DNA from: Candidatus Aerophobetes bacterium Ae_b3b | GTDB lineage: Bacteria > Aerophobota > Aerophobia > Aerophobales > AE-B3A | NCBI GenBank assembly: GCA_005223085.1 | Contig: NJBP01000001.1 | Coordinates: 1-64,000, forward strand | Direction of reading: 5' to 3' | DNA: 64,000 nucleotides | Shown: in pieces, positions 63,712-64,000 of the stretch | Position numbering within the stretch: the stretch's first letter is position 1 | How the letters are laid out: the number at the start of each line of letters is the position of its first letter | Notes under the pieces: model-generated | Databases searched by the model: none | Seen by the model: only the letters and a program-made list of their open reading frames with translations | Told to the model about the DNA's origin: nothing | Made by a program: the position numbers and the translations under genes

Positions 63712-64000
63712 TTATTTCAAATCCTCATAAATGGGAAATTGCTGACAGAGCTCTCTTACCCAGCTTCTCATTTTTTTTCTCAAGGTTCTGTCCTCTGGAC
63801 TCGATAGTATTTTATTTATCCACTTTCCAATCAGTTGCATCTCAGGTTCTCTCATTCCTCTGGTAGTAAGAGCAGGGGTCCCCGGTCTTATCCCCGAGGT
63901 TATAGAAGGCGGTTGGGGATCAAAAGGGATACTATTTTTGTTAACCACTATGCCTGCTTCTTCCAAAATAGTAGCTGCTTTATCACCTGTTAGTGATTTT
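63712..64000 (-). CDS. glyA: Serine hydroxymethyltransferase (C-terminal end, truncated by window edge)
   Basis: The frame is open to the last base; about 95 C-terminal residues are present: KSLTGDKAATILEEAGIVVN, KNSIPFDPQPPSITSGIRPG, TPALTTRGMREPEMQLIGKW. The Asn-Lys-Asn-x-Ile-Pro and SGIRxGTPAxTTRG stretches identify GlyA. It provides glycine and methylene-tetrahydrofolate. It is upstream of folC by about 158 bases, a gap with no recognised gene. Confidence 0.93.
   Translation of the reverse strand, partial: KSLTGDKAATILEEAGIVVNKNSIPFDPQPPSITSGIRPGTPALTTRGMREPEMQLIGKWINKILSSPEDRTLRKKMRSWVRELCQQFPIYEDLK

Overview
The window is bacterial chromosome of moderate to low GC. It shows no tRNA, rRNA, CRISPR array, prophage or intact insertion sequence. 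The enzyme set suggests an uncultured, probably anaerobic, heterotrophic bacterium: a giant BadF/HgdC-type activase fused to a 2-hydroxyacyl-CoA dehydratase-like module, four radical-SAM-type or Fe-S DNA/RNA enzymes, two complete sugar-type ABC importers, a URO-D-like protein and peptidoglycan genes (alr, ddl). The phylum cannot be fixed from the sequence; lineages such as Aerophobota or Atribacterota are a guess only.

Layout. 0-2.7 kb: the tail of an unknown gene, a URO-D-like protein and a cupin sugar-isomerase-like protein. 2.6-12.5 kb (minus): a catabolic cassette read from a GntR repressor through an amidohydrolase, a solute-binding protein, two permeases, a class III aminotransferase and an XRE-cupin regulator, then ddl and alr. 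12.8-18.3 kb (minus): an activase/dehydratase-like giant, a flavodoxin-like protein and a TPR membrane protein, from one promoter. 18.6-23.4 kb (minus): a secreted NlpC/P60-like and propeller protein, a decayed gene, a B12-type radical SAM protein, an adenosine-specific kinase and a small membrane protein. 23.6-36.2 kb (mostly plus): nucleic-acid functions, namely a DinG-like helicase, an AmrS/PflA-like radical SAM enzyme, a radical SAM 'DNA repair' protein coupled to an EndoIII-like protein, mnmA, an EF-Tu-domain mini-protein, a fused UvrD helicase-RecB nuclease, rmuC and pyrF. 36.2-37.9 kb: an AT-rich Na/phosphate cotransporter. 38-44.3 kb: a second ABC cassette with a ROK regulator and an amidohydrolase. 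44.3-45.2 kb: decayed or non-coding DNA. 45.2-50 kb (minus): pncB, a two-ORF aspartokinase, asd and ribD. 50-53.4 kb: yidD-yidC-mnmE (minus) and a tiny basic ORF (plus). 53.5-59.4 kb (plus): a phasin-like protein, homoserine dehydrogenase, rpsB-tsf-pyrH-frr and galT. 59.4-64 kb (minus): glyA (partial), folC, PTS enzyme I and a phosphoglucose/phosphomannose isomerase.

The two ABC cassettes feed small solutes, probably sugars or sugar-derived compounds, into the cell, each paired with its own Amidohydrolase_2 enzyme and regulator. The lysC-asd pair and the separate homoserine dehydrogenase form the aspartate-family backbone. The most interesting points are the aspartokinase encoded as two overlapping frames with an internal ribosome-binding site, a mirror-symmetric divergent promoter ahead of pncB-lysC, a permease gene that seems to need a non-AUG start, a 1385-residue double-activase fusion, a single-chain AddAB-like helicase-nuclease, and a MITE-like palindromic element present in two opposed copies.
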